A DNA stretch of 64,000 bases from Triticum aestivum (lineage: Eukaryota; Streptophyta; Magnoliopsida; Poales; Poaceae): the NCBI RefSeq assembly GCF_018294505.1, contig NC_057798.1:371242942-371306941 (forward strand), in the 5' to 3' direction. The translations under genes and the position numbers were made by a program. Below, piece by piece: positions 44,301 through 56,379 of the stretch. Every line of letters begins with the position of its first letter. Position 1 is the first letter of the stretch. Below the pieces are notes generated by a model. That model was not told the origin of the DNA. It did no database searches and was given only the letters and a program-made list of their open reading frames with translations.

Positions 44301-44736
44301 TTGGGCGAGATACAAAGTGGATAGGAAGTCCACCTCCGGAGGGTGCCAATTTCTTGGTTGCTCTTTGGTGAGTTGGTCTTCCAAGAAGCAAAGTTGTGTG
44401 TGTCTCTCGTCCACCGAAGCGGAATATGTGGCGGCTGGTAGTAGTTGTGCACAACTCTTATGGATGAGGCAAACTTTAAAGGAGTACGGTGTCATTTGTG
44501 ACAAAGTGCCTCTTTGGTGTGATAATGAAAGTGCCATCAAGATTTCTCTCAACCCGGTGCAACACTTCAAGACGAAGCGTATTGAGATTCGGTATCACTT
44601 CATCCGGGATCACATTAGGCGAGGGGAGACCGAGCTCAAGTATGTCAACACTCATGATAACCTTGTAGATATTTTCACGAAGCCCTTGGATGACGCAAGA
44701 TTTCGTGAATTAAGGCATGAGCTAAAATATCATTAA
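41385..44736 (+). pseudogene. pol: pol of element B, two internal stops
   Basis: The pol frame is +1 to gag and is already open from 41173, so it overlaps the gag end by about 210 bases. It runs without a break through protease (SWLLDSGATNHM), the zinc-binding pre-integrase region and the integrase core ([33 protein letters not shown]). TAA at 42946-42948 (CAA in element A) and TAA at 43006-43008 lie in the linker before reverse transcriptase. The frame then continues with the RT (YVDD at 43801-43812) and RNase H (SDWARY where A has SDWAGD, then SSTEAEY and CDN). One inserted base at the very end changes the C-terminus to ELKYH. Confidence 0.92.
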
Positions 44737-45908
44737 TTCGAGCAATGTGACTTGAACCCTTGCACCTCCCACCACACTCAACTTGTTGTCTAGTTTAGGT
44801 GTAGGCATGGACATAGGGGGAGTGTTGTTCTCTCAATGAACTATCCCTCCCCCCATTATGCATAAATCGATCAACTCTTTCACATTAGCCATTTCTTATG
44901 GTACTTGTGCTTCAAAGACGAGTTTTGGTCATGGGCCCAAGGATAATTCTTCGCGGTGCTATACCAACTAACTCAAACATAGGTGGCTCCGGCCACCGCC
45001 CTCTCCTTTTGAGAGGTAGTGTCGCATGGTTGCCCCTTGTTGTCTTTCTGCCTTGGGTTGTGCGTGTTCTTGTGGTGTCTCTTGTGCTAAAAGTTTCCTT
45101 GACCTCTTTTTGTGTATTGATACCTGCTTTTTCTTGAGCTCAAGGTAATACCGCAGCCAGCTATGGTACTACCGCGTGTGGAGAGCACGGTACTACCGCC
45201 CCCATGCGGCAGTAATTTTTTACTGCCGCCTGGGAGAGCGGTACTACCGCTTTGGTGCAGTACTTCCGCCCAAGCGGTACTACCGCGATGATATGCGGTA
45301 CTACCGCGCCGTCATAGACGCGTGGGGATAAGGACGGGCAGGGGGAGTTCTAACTCCCCCATACCCATTCATCAGTTTCCCCACTTCGTCTCCCTCTCTC
45401 TCCCTCGCTCAAGAACGGGGCCGGCGTCCTTCGCCGGATCTCCGCCTCCGGCCGCTCTCCTGCGATCCCATCCGGTGGGATCGTTCCCCACCACGTGCTC
45501 TTGCCATGGACCAAGGTCTTTCCCCAACTCCCTCTCGTTTTTATTGTTTTCTTTGCCTCTAGGTTTGTGGGGAAGACTTGTGTGTTCTTGAGATTTTTAG
45601 GCTAAATCTATGCAAGAGTAGGATGTAGGAGAGTAGTATTACATAGGGATTATACTTGTCTTTTGTCATGTGCTACATTTGATCACCGTAGCACCGCCGC
45701 GGTTTCGCGGTTCTTCTCAGATTTAGACTTTCGTTCGGATCTGACGCGGTGTGGTACTACCGCCCGTCTGGTGCGGTACTACCATACTCGCTGCGGCACT
45801 AAAATTTTACTACTGCTCCCACCTCGGTACTACCGTGCCCTCGTACGGTACTACCGCGACTTGGAGCGGTACTAAAATTTTAGTACCGCAGGATCTGGCA
45901 GTACTACC
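44737..45908 (+). other. Non-coding region between pol and accessory ORF of element B
   Basis: It matches the region in element A: palindromes of the type GCGGTACTACCGC (about 45165-45305 and 45750-45910), a perfect hairpin at 45206-45229 (GCGGCAGTAA, TTTT, TTACTGCCGC), and a hairpin at 45341-45360 (GGGGGAGTT, CT, AACTCCCCC). The last has one more G:C pair than in A and a changed loop, so its stem is conserved. Confidence 0.75.
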
Positions 45909-47445
45909 GTGGATCACATCTATCTCATGACAACTTTCATGTATACTTTCTATGTGTTTCTTGTGCTTTGCCGTGGTCTTTGCATTGATCCTTTTGCTTG
46001 TCGTGGGTGCTTTGCGTTCTGTGTCTCAGGTGGTGGCTCTCGCCGTTCCAATCCCAGTCGTGACACTGGCTCCAAGCGTCTGCGCAATCCAGGTGAAGCA
46101 CCAAAGGGCTCCACTGCCCCCAAGCGCCATGTCAAGACATCAGCTAGTAAGCACAAGGAACCCACTAAGGGCATGGACAAGATACCCCAATCTGAGTTTG
46201 TCCGTCTCAGGCAGCTCAACCCGTATGTGAACCCTCGTGCTACTGTCAGAGGTTGTGAGCTGTTTTGGAACAAGCAATAGACTCTCACTTATCTGGATGT
46301 CATCAAGAACAAGCAGAATACCTACGTGGATGTCAAATGGATAGAAATGCATCACCCGAGGAAGGACAAGATCGTGAGTACTTTGGAGAAGCTCTGGACC
46401 TGGTGGAGCAGTTTGGTATTGAACATGTGATCTCTTTTCACCTTGACTATGACCCTGAGCTTATCTGTCAGTTCTTTGCCTCAATATACTTTCACCCTAA
46501 TGAGGAGCGGAGGATGACCTGGATGACCAATGGCCGTAAGTTGACTGCTACCTGGAAGGAGTTCATGGATCTGCTCCATGTTCCTGACGACGGTCTCGAC
46601 ACTCCCGTCGGTGTTCGCCCCCATGCAAATTCTGAGTCTGCCAACAAGGACAAGCTTCAGCCATACTATGTTGAGAAGTCGCTTGCCAATGGCAAGTCGG
46701 CGTGGGTGCTCAACTCCTTTCTGGATATCATGTATCGCATCTTCCGCAACTCCTTGTTCCCTCGCATTGGTGACAAGGACAAGGTTCATGCCTATATGGT
46801 GGATATGATGCTCCTATGCGAGGAGGCTCGTGTGTCTCAGACTCCCCACTTGATGTCTCACACATCATGTGGTGTGAGCTTCGGTTTGCAGTGTTCAACC
46901 GCAAGGTGCCTATCTATGGGCCCTACCTGTTTCTGCTGATCTCGAAGACTTGGGAGAAGATGTTCCCTGGTGATGAGTTCCTTGCTCCAGACTGGATTCT
47001 ACATGATCCCATATGTCTCCTTATCAAGCCCAACTGGGTCAACGCTACTACTTGTGTTGAGGCGTCTGCTGCTAGGGGTGCTGTTGATGAGGAGGATGCT
47101 AGCGCAGAGGATGTTGCTGAGGGCCGTGCTGCTAGGTCTTCCCATAGTTCCTCTATGCCCTCGTGAGCCAAGAAGCTGAAGGACAAGATGAAGACTCTTT
47201 TCTGCATGCAAGCTAAGGGACAGTACAAGACTCACGTGGCTTCCAAGGAGAGACATCGCTGGGACAAGAAGATCTTGCAGCTGTATGGCGAGGAAGTGTC
47301 TGGCGGTTCTGAGGATCGCATCACTCCAGAGGCCGAGTGGATGGAGAAGCAAGGCTACAGGTGGACTGACTCTGAGGAGGACGTCGAGGAGACCATCCTT
47401 GCCGCCGAGTCTGACAAGGATCATTGGGATGAGTTCCCTGCTTGA
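45909..47445 (+). pseudogene. Accessory ORF of element B, multiply broken
   Basis: This is the homologue of the 497-codon ORF of element A. The first frame stops at 46278-46280, where CAG has become TAG. Frame changes follow near 46370 (DKF in A, DREYFGEALDLVEQF here) and near 46845, and TGA replaces a Trp codon at about 47164. The last piece (47188-47445) keeps the Lys-rich helix and the acidic end. The PF20167-like part is still readable (YDPELICQFFASIYF, TWKEFMDLLHVPDDG). The splice-acceptor-like TGTGTCTCAG before GTGGTGGCTCTC is kept at about 46020. It is no longer functional, but its similarity to A shows that the ORF is part of the family. Confidence 0.85.
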
Positions 47446-47896
47446 GCCACCCCTTGTGTGTAGGTGTCCTTTCTGCCTTTTTGGCGTCTCGATGCCAAAG
47501 GGGGAGAGAGTGTAGGGATTTTCGAGTCGTGTGTCGTCGTTCGTGTTTGGTGTGTTTTGCTTTCTCATTTGAACCTCGTTTCAGTTGCTTTGGGTTGCTT
47601 TACTTCATATGGTGTAAGACATATGCACTCTATCTATCTTAGCGAGCTTGTGATATATTATGCTACCTTTGTGCTATTCTCTTGCTTAGATGTTAGTTAT
47701 CATGCCTTTGTCTCTAAAATATAGGGGGAGTGTTGATCCTAGTTTGTGTGCTATGCAGTCCAAAGCATCCATCTAGATTGCACACATCTAGGGGGAGCCC
47801 GTCTATATTCTAGAGAAGAGGGGTTTGCCTTTGCTCAATATTATCTCCTTTTGTGCAAATCCCGTATTGTCATCAATCCACCAAAAAGGGGGAGAT
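47446..47896 (+). other. 3' untranslated region and polypurine tract of element B
   Basis: Purine motifs occur near 47497 (AAAGGGGGAGAG), 47721 (TAGGGGGAG) and 47789 (TAGGGGGAG), and as the main tract AAAAAGGGGGAGA at 47883-47895, directly before the LTR. The set is the same as in element A. Confidence 0.8.
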
Positions 47897-49664
47897 TGTA
47901 AGGGCATATTTATCCCTAAGGTGTTTTTGTGATTGATGACAATGCTTTTGCGGACTAATCGTGTGCCTTGAGTTTCTCAGATGCTTCATCACTTGGCACG
48001 AGACGATTCGGTGCCCCTCGAAGACTATTGAAGACGGCGTTCTTCTACGTTTCTTTCTGGTGGATTTGAGTCGTAGGAGAGCCGTACTATTAAGAGGGGG
48101 TCCGCGTTGGAAAGGTTCGGGTGGAATCATCACGTACACGTTTCCCTCCTTGCCTCCACCTTTCCCTTGCACTTTGGAGCTTCCCTCGGTTATCCTCTTT
48201 GTGCTTTTTCTGGCGACTACTGCTGAACTTGCGGTAGTACTGCTTTATGGAGCGGTAGTACCACAAGCACCTGCGGTAGTACCGCTGGAGTCCACGGTAG
48301 TACCGCTCCTCTAGAGTCTTAGTACCGTGGCTCCTAGGCCTAGTGCCGCTACGGTACGGTAGTAGGGGCGGATGTAAATTTTTACATCCGCGCCCACACG
48401 GTAGTACCGCACGTCCCGTGCGGTAGTACCGCGGGTGCCCACGGTAGTACTGCTCCCCTGGAGTCGTAGTACCGTGGCCCTCATACCTAGTACCGCTGCG
48501 TCAAGGTAGTAGGAGCGGATGTAATTTTTTACATCCGCGCCTCCACGGTAGTACCGCGCCTCGTGCGCGGTAGTACTGCGCGCGGCCTGGTTCAGCTAGG
48601 TTACGGTAGTACCGCGTCTTAGCGGTAGTACCGCGTCGGATTTTCGCACTGTCTCGTTTCCAGCGGAAGTAGGCACGGATGTATTTTTATTCATCCGCGC
48701 TCTTCGTAGGCTAGGACTATCCTGCCTTGCGGTAGTACCGCGCCCGCGGAAGTACTGCTCTCAGTCAGGCAGGTCCAAGTCTTCGCTGCTGCTGCAGAAG
48801 TACCATGGTCCCTCACGGTAGTACCGCGGGGCCTTGCGGTAGTACCACGCCCCTGGAGCGGTAGTACCGCATGTTGCGGGCTGGACATGTGGATAACGGT
48901 TGAATCTTTTCCATAGCTATAAAAGGGGTGTCTCCTACCTCTAGTTGACCACCTCTTCCACCTCTAAGATCCATTGTTGCTCCAAGCTCCATTTTCGCCC
49001 GATCTCTCTCCCTAGCCAATCAAACTTGTTGATTTGCTCGGGATTAGTTGAGAAGGCCCCGATCTACACTTCCACCAAGAGAGATTTGATTCCCCCCCCC
49101 CCACTTATCCCTAGCGGATCTTGTTACTCTTGGGTGTTTGAGCACCCTAGACGGTTGAGGTCACCTTGAAGCCATAGTCCATTGTGGTGAAGCTTCGTGG
49201 TGTCGTTGGGAGCCTCCAATTAAGTTGTGGAGATTGCCCCAACCTTGTTTGTAAAGGTTCGGTCGCCGCCTTCAAGGGCACCAATAGTGGAATCACGGCA
49301 TCTCGCATTGTGTGAGGGCGTGAGGAGAATATGGTGGCCCTAGTGGCTTCTTGGGGAGCATTGTGCCTCCACACCGCTCCAACGGAGACGTACTTCCCCT
49401 CAAAAGGAAGAAACTTCGGTAACACATCCTCGTCTCCACCGGCTCGACTCTTGGTTATCTCGCGCCTTTACTTTTGCAAGCTTACTTGTGTTGTATCCCT
49501 TGCTTGCTCGTGTGTTTGTTGTTGTTGCATCATATAGGTTGTTCACCTAGTTGCATATCTAGACAACCTACTTTGATGCAAAGTTTAATTTGGTAAAGAA
49601 AAGCTAAAAATTGTTAGTTGCCTATTCACCCTCCCCCCTCTAGTCAACTATATCGATCCTTTCA
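47897..49664 (+). repeat. Element B 3' LTR
   Basis: It is 1,768 bp and is the partner of 36996-38775, with the palindrome array at about 48229-48880. It ends CCTTTCA, followed by the duplicated CCATG. Confidence 0.95.
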
Positions 49665-51319
49665 CCATGTAACACTATGTAAGTGGTACCTTCACACAAA
49701 GAACAAATACTTGCAACCCGACATGAAAGAGGGTTGTCAATCCCTCTGGGGTAAAAAGATAGATAAATTTGTAGTAGATTGGATAAATAGATATCATGGA
49801 AACGCGAAATAAAATAAATAACAAAAAAATATAGCAAGGTATTTTTGGGGTTTTGGATTAACAAATCTGAAAATAAAAGCAAATAGATCTCAAAGGCAAA
49901 TATGATAAAGAAGAGACCCGGGGGCCGTAGATTTCACTAGTGGCTTCTCTCGAGAAAAATAGCATACGGCAGGTAAACAAATTACTGTTGGGCAATTTAT
50001 AGAACTTCAAATAATTATGACAATATCCAGGCAATGATCATTATATAGGCATCACCTCCAGGATTAGTAGACCGACTCCTGCCTGCATCTGCTACTATTA
50101 CTCCACACATCGACCGCTATCCAACATGCATCTAGTGTATTAAGTTCATGGAAAAAATGGAGTAATGCAATAAGAATGATGACATGATGTAGACAAGATT
50201 TATTCATGTAGGAATAGACCCCATCTTGTTATCCTTAATAGCAACAGTGCATATGTGTCATGTCCCCTTCTGTCACTGGGATTGAACATTGTAAGATCGA
50301 ACCCATCACAAAGCACCTCTTCCCATGGTAAGAAAAATCGATCTAGTTGGCATAACTAAACCAAAGATTCGAAGAAGAAATACGAGGCTATAAGAAATCA
50401 TAAATATAAGAGATCAAAACTCAAATAACTTTCATGGAGAAACTAGATCTGATCATAAACTAAGTTCATCGGATCCCAACAAACACACCGCAAAAAGAGT
50501 TACATCAAATAGGTATCCAAGAGAACATTATATTGAGAACCAAAATAGAGAGAGGAAGCCATCTAGATCAATGTTGGGGATATCGCTTATCGGGAACTTA
50601 TTGTTCGACGCATGATAAGGGGTAAATCGGCCAGTTAATCGGCACATCGGCCAATTTATCACCATATCGGCTGATTTATCGGCCGATTTATCTTATCGGT
50701 CAGACAACGGTAAGCGATAAATCGGTTGATTTATCAGAAATATCGGAACATATCTTGAACAGTGATCTAGATACTGCCTACGCACCCGTAGGTCTACAAT
50801 GAAACTCAAGCATCATCGTAGAGGCACCAATGAGGATGATGAACCCCTCTATGATGGTGTCTAGATTGGATCTATGGTTTCTGGAACTTGCGATAGCTGG
50901 AATTGTGTTTTGTCCACTCCCCTAGGGGTTTTAGAATTTTGGGGTATTTATAGATCAAAGAGGTGGTGCAGGAGGCGGCTGAGGTGGGCACAACCCACCA
51001 GGGCACGCCTGGGTCCCCAGGCGTGCCCAGGTTGGTTGTGCCCCCCTCGGGGCCCCCTTTGGTACTTCCTTGGCACATCTTGTGTCTTCTGGTCCAGAAA
51101 AATTGTCCAAAAAGTTTCATTACGTTCGGACTCCGTTTGGTATTAATTTTCTGCGAAGTAAAAAACAAGCCAAAAACTGCAACTGGCACTGGGCAATATG
51201 TCAATACGTTAGTCCCCCAAAATGATATAAAGTTGCTATAAAATGATTGTAAAACATCCAAGAATTATAATATAACAACATGGAACAATAAAAATTATAG
51301 ATACGTTGGAGACGTATCA
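49665..51319 (-). repeat. Gypsy 5' LTR, main piece right of element B
   Basis: On the minus strand it starts TGATACGTCTCCAACG at 51319. The first five bases on the plus side, CCATG, are the duplicated target of element B. Within the LTR, 50571-50760 is an insert-like tract of repeated ATCGGC, CGGCCGAT and TTTATCGG phrases that is unlike the rest. The ORFs in this LTR are not genes. Confidence 0.85.
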
Positions 51320-52630
51320 TGGCCGGAGGCTTGCTTTGATTTGATGGGTATGGTTACAAAGATTGCTCGTGCCTGACTATGGAGAGGGGTGTGGCTTATA
51401 CAGAGTGCACCGCAGCCCCATGTCTCCCGCACCGCCGAGGCAGTTAATGACATTGAATGAGTCAGTTACTAGTGTAATGAGCGTCTACTAGAGCACTTAG
51501 AGGTAACAGTAGTTATAACTCTATTTAGTGGATGACTTAGGATTCCTCGACCGTTGCAGCTCCCATGTCGTCCTCTTGCCCTTTTATGTACGAATGGTGA
51601 TCCATCAGCTAAGTGATATGTGATCGTTCGAGTGTCGTTGAGTTGTCCGAGTGAACTCCCTAATGTATGCATCCTAATGTTAGCATGGTCCACGGACCTA
51701 CCTATGATGGTGATGGGCCAGATGTGGGTTCCAAATGATGGGTCATTGACCCTACCTGGAATAGTGACCACATCATTAGCCCCCGAATCGGTTGAGATTT
51801 CATAGGACAGACAAATTGATCCTTCGGTTGAGTCCGAGTGTTGTGGGGGCACTCGGAATATGTTTGTGAATCGTGGCTCGTTATTCCTTGGATGAAAACA
51901 CAATGGATTCTAGACTTTAGGTTTACCCAGATGACCGGGTGTTGTTGATCATCGAGAAAAGAACCCGGTGGCATTCGTTTTGTCTCTCGGAGGAGATAGA
52001 CTAGGGGCCTGAGTGAGAGCATGCCACTACAACTCAAGTGGCGACGCCAGCATGTGGTGAAACTCTCCGAAGAGACGACACTACTTATCCAAGGGGAACA
52101 CCAGCGCAAGCCTTCTATGAGTCCAGGTTTACAAGTCATGCGCCTTGGAGCCAACTGTGAGGGCCAAGTGAACCTGCAGAGGGGCGTCAAGCTCGTCACA
52201 TAACGATCTTAAAGAAGACTTCAGTTGGCTGTTTAACGTGGCCGAGTGCACGGGTCCCAGCAGAGGGTGATCAGTCGGACTGATGTGTGTCCTTTAGGAA
52301 AGGGATCGAGGGTAATCAATTGGATTAATTCGACCGAGAAATCTCGTGGTTTGAATTCATGCGTTCGCGCGCAAAAGCGGTAACATCGTGCGCTAGTGGA
52401 GGAAGTGGGGGTGTGGCTCCTCGATTTTTGTGCACGACTGCCGCCAAATGCCACGCCCACTCTGCGCAAAGCCCTGTCAGGCGGGACATCGATCCAGAGA
52501 TCTGCGGTGGGAGATCCGGCTAGAGATTTGTTTCGTGATATAAAAGATTTGGGGGCAGATGTCCGGACCTCAGATCCCATTTCCCTCGCTCTGACTCCTC
52601 TGATTTCTTCCTCCTCTCGAGTGCGCGGCG
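51320..52630 (+). other. 5' flank of the gypsy-type transposon pseudogene
   Basis: No gene is seen. A TATA-like GATATAAAAG at about 52537-52546 lies some 90 bases before the start ATG at 52631. The remainder may be LTR or leader of the element to which that gene belongs, but no LTR pair is visible. Confidence 0.4.
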
Positions 52631-54328
52631 ATGGCTAGGGATTCCACGGCCAATGCGGACAAAGCGAAGAAGGCAGGGAAACCTCCTCCGGCTCTTGTGC
52701 GGTGGCCGGTGGCACGGCGGGGGACTAGATCCCGTTACGCTTTTCGGCTCGGCGGTTGGAGGAGCTTGCGGAGAAGGGGCTGATTCCGCACAACAGGTGG
52801 CATCGCCCGGGCGCAGGAGAGGTTGAGCCGGCACCTCAGGAGGATGAGTGTGTCTTGCTCATCACCCACATCGAGTGGGGCTTCTCAATGCCTCCCCACC
52901 CTTTTTTATGCGTGTTCCTCGACTACTTTGGCGCGCAACTCCATCATCTTCCTCCCAACGCCTTGATTTATCTTTCAGCCTTCATCTCTCTTTGTGAAAA
53001 TTTCTTGGGTTTTCATCCTCACTGGAGCCTCTTCAAATACATCTTCACCTGTCGTTCGATGGCCATCATGAAGGACTCGCCGACTGGTGAGAAATCCAAT
53101 GTCATCAAGCTATGTGGGGGCCTACGCATCCAGGTTCACGGGGGGAGGTCCTTCCCGTAGATGAGCTTCCCCAACTGTGTCAAGGGGTGGCAAGTAACCT
53201 ATTTATACTGCAGGGACATTCCCAGTGCCAACAATCAATCAGGCCTCCTGCCGTACTCGTCCGAGAGAGTAAGAGCCCCTACGTCCCTTTCTGTGGCAAA
53301 GGGGGAGAAAGCAGGCGTCGATATCTTATCGAGTGCGTTGATTGGAGTTCTGAATATTGGAGGGAATAGCATGGATTTGTTGGAGACTTTCTTCATTTGG
53401 CGCATCCAACCGCTGCAAGCTAGGGCTCATCCCATGTGGCTGCATGAGGGGCCGAGTGACCCCACCCGGGTGCACCCTGAGGAGCTCACCGAGAAGGAGG
53501 TGGGGGCCAAGATCAAGGCCATCACATGTGCTCGATACAACCCGCCTCGGGCTCGGTTGGTGCCAGCCTTCCACAAGGACTTGCCGCCCATTGAGGTAAT
53601 CATTTGTTGGTCATTCGGCTTGAACACGTGTTGCCTCTTGCATAGCTGACACTTGTGTTGTTATGTTTGTTTGTTTTTGCGTTGATTCAGACATTGACCG
53701 AGTGTTGTTTGACCTCCGTAGCAATGACACTTTGACGACTTTGACGGACCCACACGCTCCTAATCCGGGTCCGAGTGATGTTGATGCGGCGTACGCCACC
53801 ACTTATGAAGGTATGACACGCCGACTAATTCTGACGGTTAGGTCTTCCTTTGACTGAACGACAATGATTTCTTTGGTCTACATGTTTGAGCAGCTCCACC
53901 CAAGATCATCTAGCTGGACGATGAGGAGAGGACCGACTCACCCAATCCGGATGCCATCAAGGAGGGAGTGTCGAGGGCCTACTTGCCCATGCCGAACACC
54001 TCCCCTCATCAAGTGGCTCGCGTTTCTCCGGTGAAGGCCGTTGCAAGGGCTTCGGGGTTGAGTCCTCTGGCTCAAGGTGCCCGGAGCCTTTGATTGTGGT
54101 TGTCCCGTCCGCAGGGCCTACCCAGGCTCCTCCGAGTGGATCGGCTGTGGTTCTGACCCCAAGGTATGCGTTTGCGTCTCCATCGGCCCTAGCTACCTCC
54201 TTCCCCATGTACCATGTCCCTGAAGATCAGGTGGGGGCGAGCAAGGAGGCTCTAATCTAGGTGGGGTTGATGTGCGACCGGCTGAAGGAGGCTTACAACA
54301 CCAACACGGCATTGCATACCAACATCCG
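52631..54328 (+). pseudogene. Putative gypsy-type transposon protein (PF04195-like), with introns, broken
   Basis: The ATG at 52631 opens MARDSTANADKAKKAGKPPP. A one-base change then puts the expected continuation (ARRLEELAEKGLIPHNRW) in another frame. The diagnostic part follows: ECVLLITHIEWGFSMPPHPF, then HHLPPNALIYLSAFISLCEN, then FLGFHPHWSLFKYIF, the pattern of the Transposase_28 family found in cereal retroelements. A TAG at 53158 interrupts it. Splice-like sites are GAG/GTAATC at 53596, TTCAG/AC at 53691, AAG/GTATGA at 53811, GCAG/CT at 53894 and CGA/GTAAGT at 54329. The reading phases across them do not all join cleanly by eye, so more indels are likely. The last exon ends in the coiled coil-like DRLKEAYNTNTALHTN. 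Its role in transposition is unknown. Confidence 0.7.
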
Positions 54329-54337
54329 AGTAAGTAT

Positions 54338-55788
54338 TGTTAGGACCGAGAGTATATCAACCAGAGGGGGGTGAATGGGAGATTCAAAAATTCTTTCGAA
54401 TGTTTTGAAATCGATCCCCAATCACATCAGCAGAATAATGTAGAGAAGGAAATAAGTTGAATTAATCTTGTTCGTTAGAAACATATTCTTTGATGAAAGC
54501 ATTGATAATAGCACGATCTTGGGAAATCATAGGTTTAACTACGATGAGAGTAATACAATATGCAAACAGGTGCAGTAGAATGATACACAACATAATATGC
54601 ATAGAAAAATAATACGATGATATGATTTCACAGGTGACCAAGGCATATGATGGTGACGAATGACTACAAGTGATGAGAATGAGACAGTATGAACACAGTG
54701 ATATATGAAGTTGACAATTGAACGAAATGATCAGTTAAATTGCCGACATAGAGCACGAATAAAAACTGCTGAAGGAATAGCAGTGAAGTAGAATGAACCA
54801 GTGGTGCTCGATGGCGACAATCAGATTTGGTAGACCAGTTCACCCTTCTGCCAAAGGGCTACATCCGGTTGGAGGGGCTGTGACTTAACACGAAAGATAA
54901 ACTCTCTTCACCCTATTCTCCTTCAACGCAGAGCTGATCAACTCAGGTTGACTTCACTCGTGGTAGATCCTTGTTGGCGATCTCCAAACCTCCGGTCGAC
55001 CTTCGTGAACCACAACCACTCTTGGTTGCTGAAGATCTAGCTCGGTGAAGACAACAACTCTTCAACACTCGAGCTGAAACCTATCCGTCTAGAGAGTGCG
55101 CAGATCTCAAGAGTAATAGGTACAAGAACTCTCACTCAGAACTACTGTGATGCTAAACCAGTTTCTAAGTTTGGGCTCTTGATTTTTTCTCGGTGGATCT
55201 TAAACTCAAATCACTCGTAGGGGGGTTGCTCAAATCAATCTTCTTAGAAAAAATCTCAAGCGGAGTAGCCAACGGACAATGTTGGAGCGGGGTGGCTATT
55301 TATAGCCACAACCTTCCTTGATGGGAAATGACCAAATTAGACATCGGGACCAGCCAATGGTCGAATGACATGAGTCCAACAGTCGGATTTGAGCACAACG
55401 GTAACATTACTTGCGGAGCATGTAATGCTAACTCCTCGGTGTGAGACAAATCTCTTGCAATGAAGAAGATCACAGTCTCTTGCTGGCAAGTATTTGCTCG
55501 GAACATAAAGAGATTTGTCTCGCAACTTTCATAGGTTTTGGCTAAGCACCATAGCGGATCTAAACTTTGAGAACCTATACCCCTCTTCATAGTACGGAGG
55601 TCCTATGACTCAAATAAATGAAAGCAGAACAATGAAATGTATACTACGTTTTCACTTTGTCTTCGACTTCCATTCGCTGCAGTCAATTTCTTCGGACGAC
55701 CATACCGAAGCATATGCTTCCATTCAGCAGTAAATGTTCGAGGGGATAATTCCTTCACATCAAAGTTCTCAACAATATGACTTCAACA
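54338..55788 (-). mobile_element. Solo LTR of a Copia element, minus strand
   Basis: On the minus strand the unit ends ACTCTCGGTCCTAACA at 54338, preceded by CACCCCCCTCTGGTTGATAT, a typical 3' end of Sirevirus/Maximus-type LTRs. It contains a TATA box (GGCTATAAATAGCC, about 55290). The start is taken as TGTTGAAGTC at 55788, which gives a near-perfect 5-bp duplication AGTAT (54333-54337) and AATAT (55789-55793). No primer site or internal region is attached, so it is a solo LTR. It sits right after a splice donor-like site of the neighbouring pseudogene. An alternative start at 55774 gives no duplication. Confidence 0.6.
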
Positions 55789-56379
55789 AATATAGCTTGT
55801 TCTTCTCTGCAACGCAGATATAGTTCAGGGAAGTTCCTCGAACTCATCACTAGAGTCAGCATTATCTTCGGTTGTATATGGACTATTTCTCTCTATAAGT
55901 ACTACGCTGGTGCAGAGACCTGCTATACAAATGGCTTTTAACCCCTTTCCGTGAAGGTGTTTGGAACCGTCGCCAAGTGAGTGTGGGTGATAGGGGGGTC
56001 CTTCCCACACGAGCCAGAAACCATCGGGGATAGGCCCTCCTGGCACATAGGCTAGGGCAAAATGAGCTCGTGTGCGATCTGGCGGGGCATCGAAACCCAA
56101 TTGTTTCTGTTCGTATGTACATCCCACATGGTGAATCACAGAAAAGCATTTCCATTTCTATGTATATCACACACAATTTTTTGTGTGGAAAAGTTTGTGC
56201 AAGGTGGCCTAATGCAAACAGTTCTCTGCCGGAAGCTGTGTGCGATTGTGATCGAACACGCCTACTTTCTAGAAACCATGCAGGTTTTTTGAGTTCATCG
56301 CCCACGGTGCTGTCTGAGTAGCCGTCTGCAATAAAAACTGTCACATTCCTAGCTTCTGGCAATGCACTAGGCTAGCTTC
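55789..56379. other. Unassigned DNA before the large Gypsy LTR
   Basis: The first bases may continue the intron or exon of the pseudogene split by the solo LTR (a TTCTCTGCAACGCAG acceptor-like site near 55803). From about 55895 the sequence looks like the end region of a DNA transposon, but I cannot identify terminal repeats. Confidence 0.3.

Larger units (their letters stand above)
36996..49664 (+). mobile_element. Element B: complete but decayed Copia element, same family as A
   Basis: This 12,669-bp element starts TGTAAGGGCATATTTATCC and ends GATCCTTTCA. It has a perfect target duplication CCATG (36991-36995 and 49665-49669), LTRs of 1,780 and 1,768 bp, the same primer site, gag, pol, accessory ORF and polypurine tracts as element A, and the same orientation. 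The LTRs resemble those of A but are clearly a different subfamily or older branch. Coding regions carry several stops, many of them CGA to TGA or CAA/CAG to TAA/TAG. It sits inside the LTR of a Gypsy element. Confidence 0.95.
35795..51319 (-). mobile_element. Truncated Athila-type Gypsy retrotransposon hosting element B
   Basis: Read on the minus strand, the 5' LTR starts TGATACGTCTCCAACGTATC at 51319, a hallmark of the Sabrina/Fatima/WHAM group in Triticeae. It runs to 49670, is interrupted by element B, resumes at 36995 and ends GCCGCATCA at 36876. The two pieces add to about 1,770 bp. Then come a primer site (36864-36846) and gag (from 36661). The element is cut at about 35795 inside gag, so pol and the 3' LTR are missing and no target duplication can be read. 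Confidence 0.85.

Noticed and set aside
55895..56350. Possible CACTA DNA transposon end
   Set aside because: Sequence near CTACGCTGGTGCAG is suggestive, but no CACTA terminus, inverted partner or 3-bp duplication was found.
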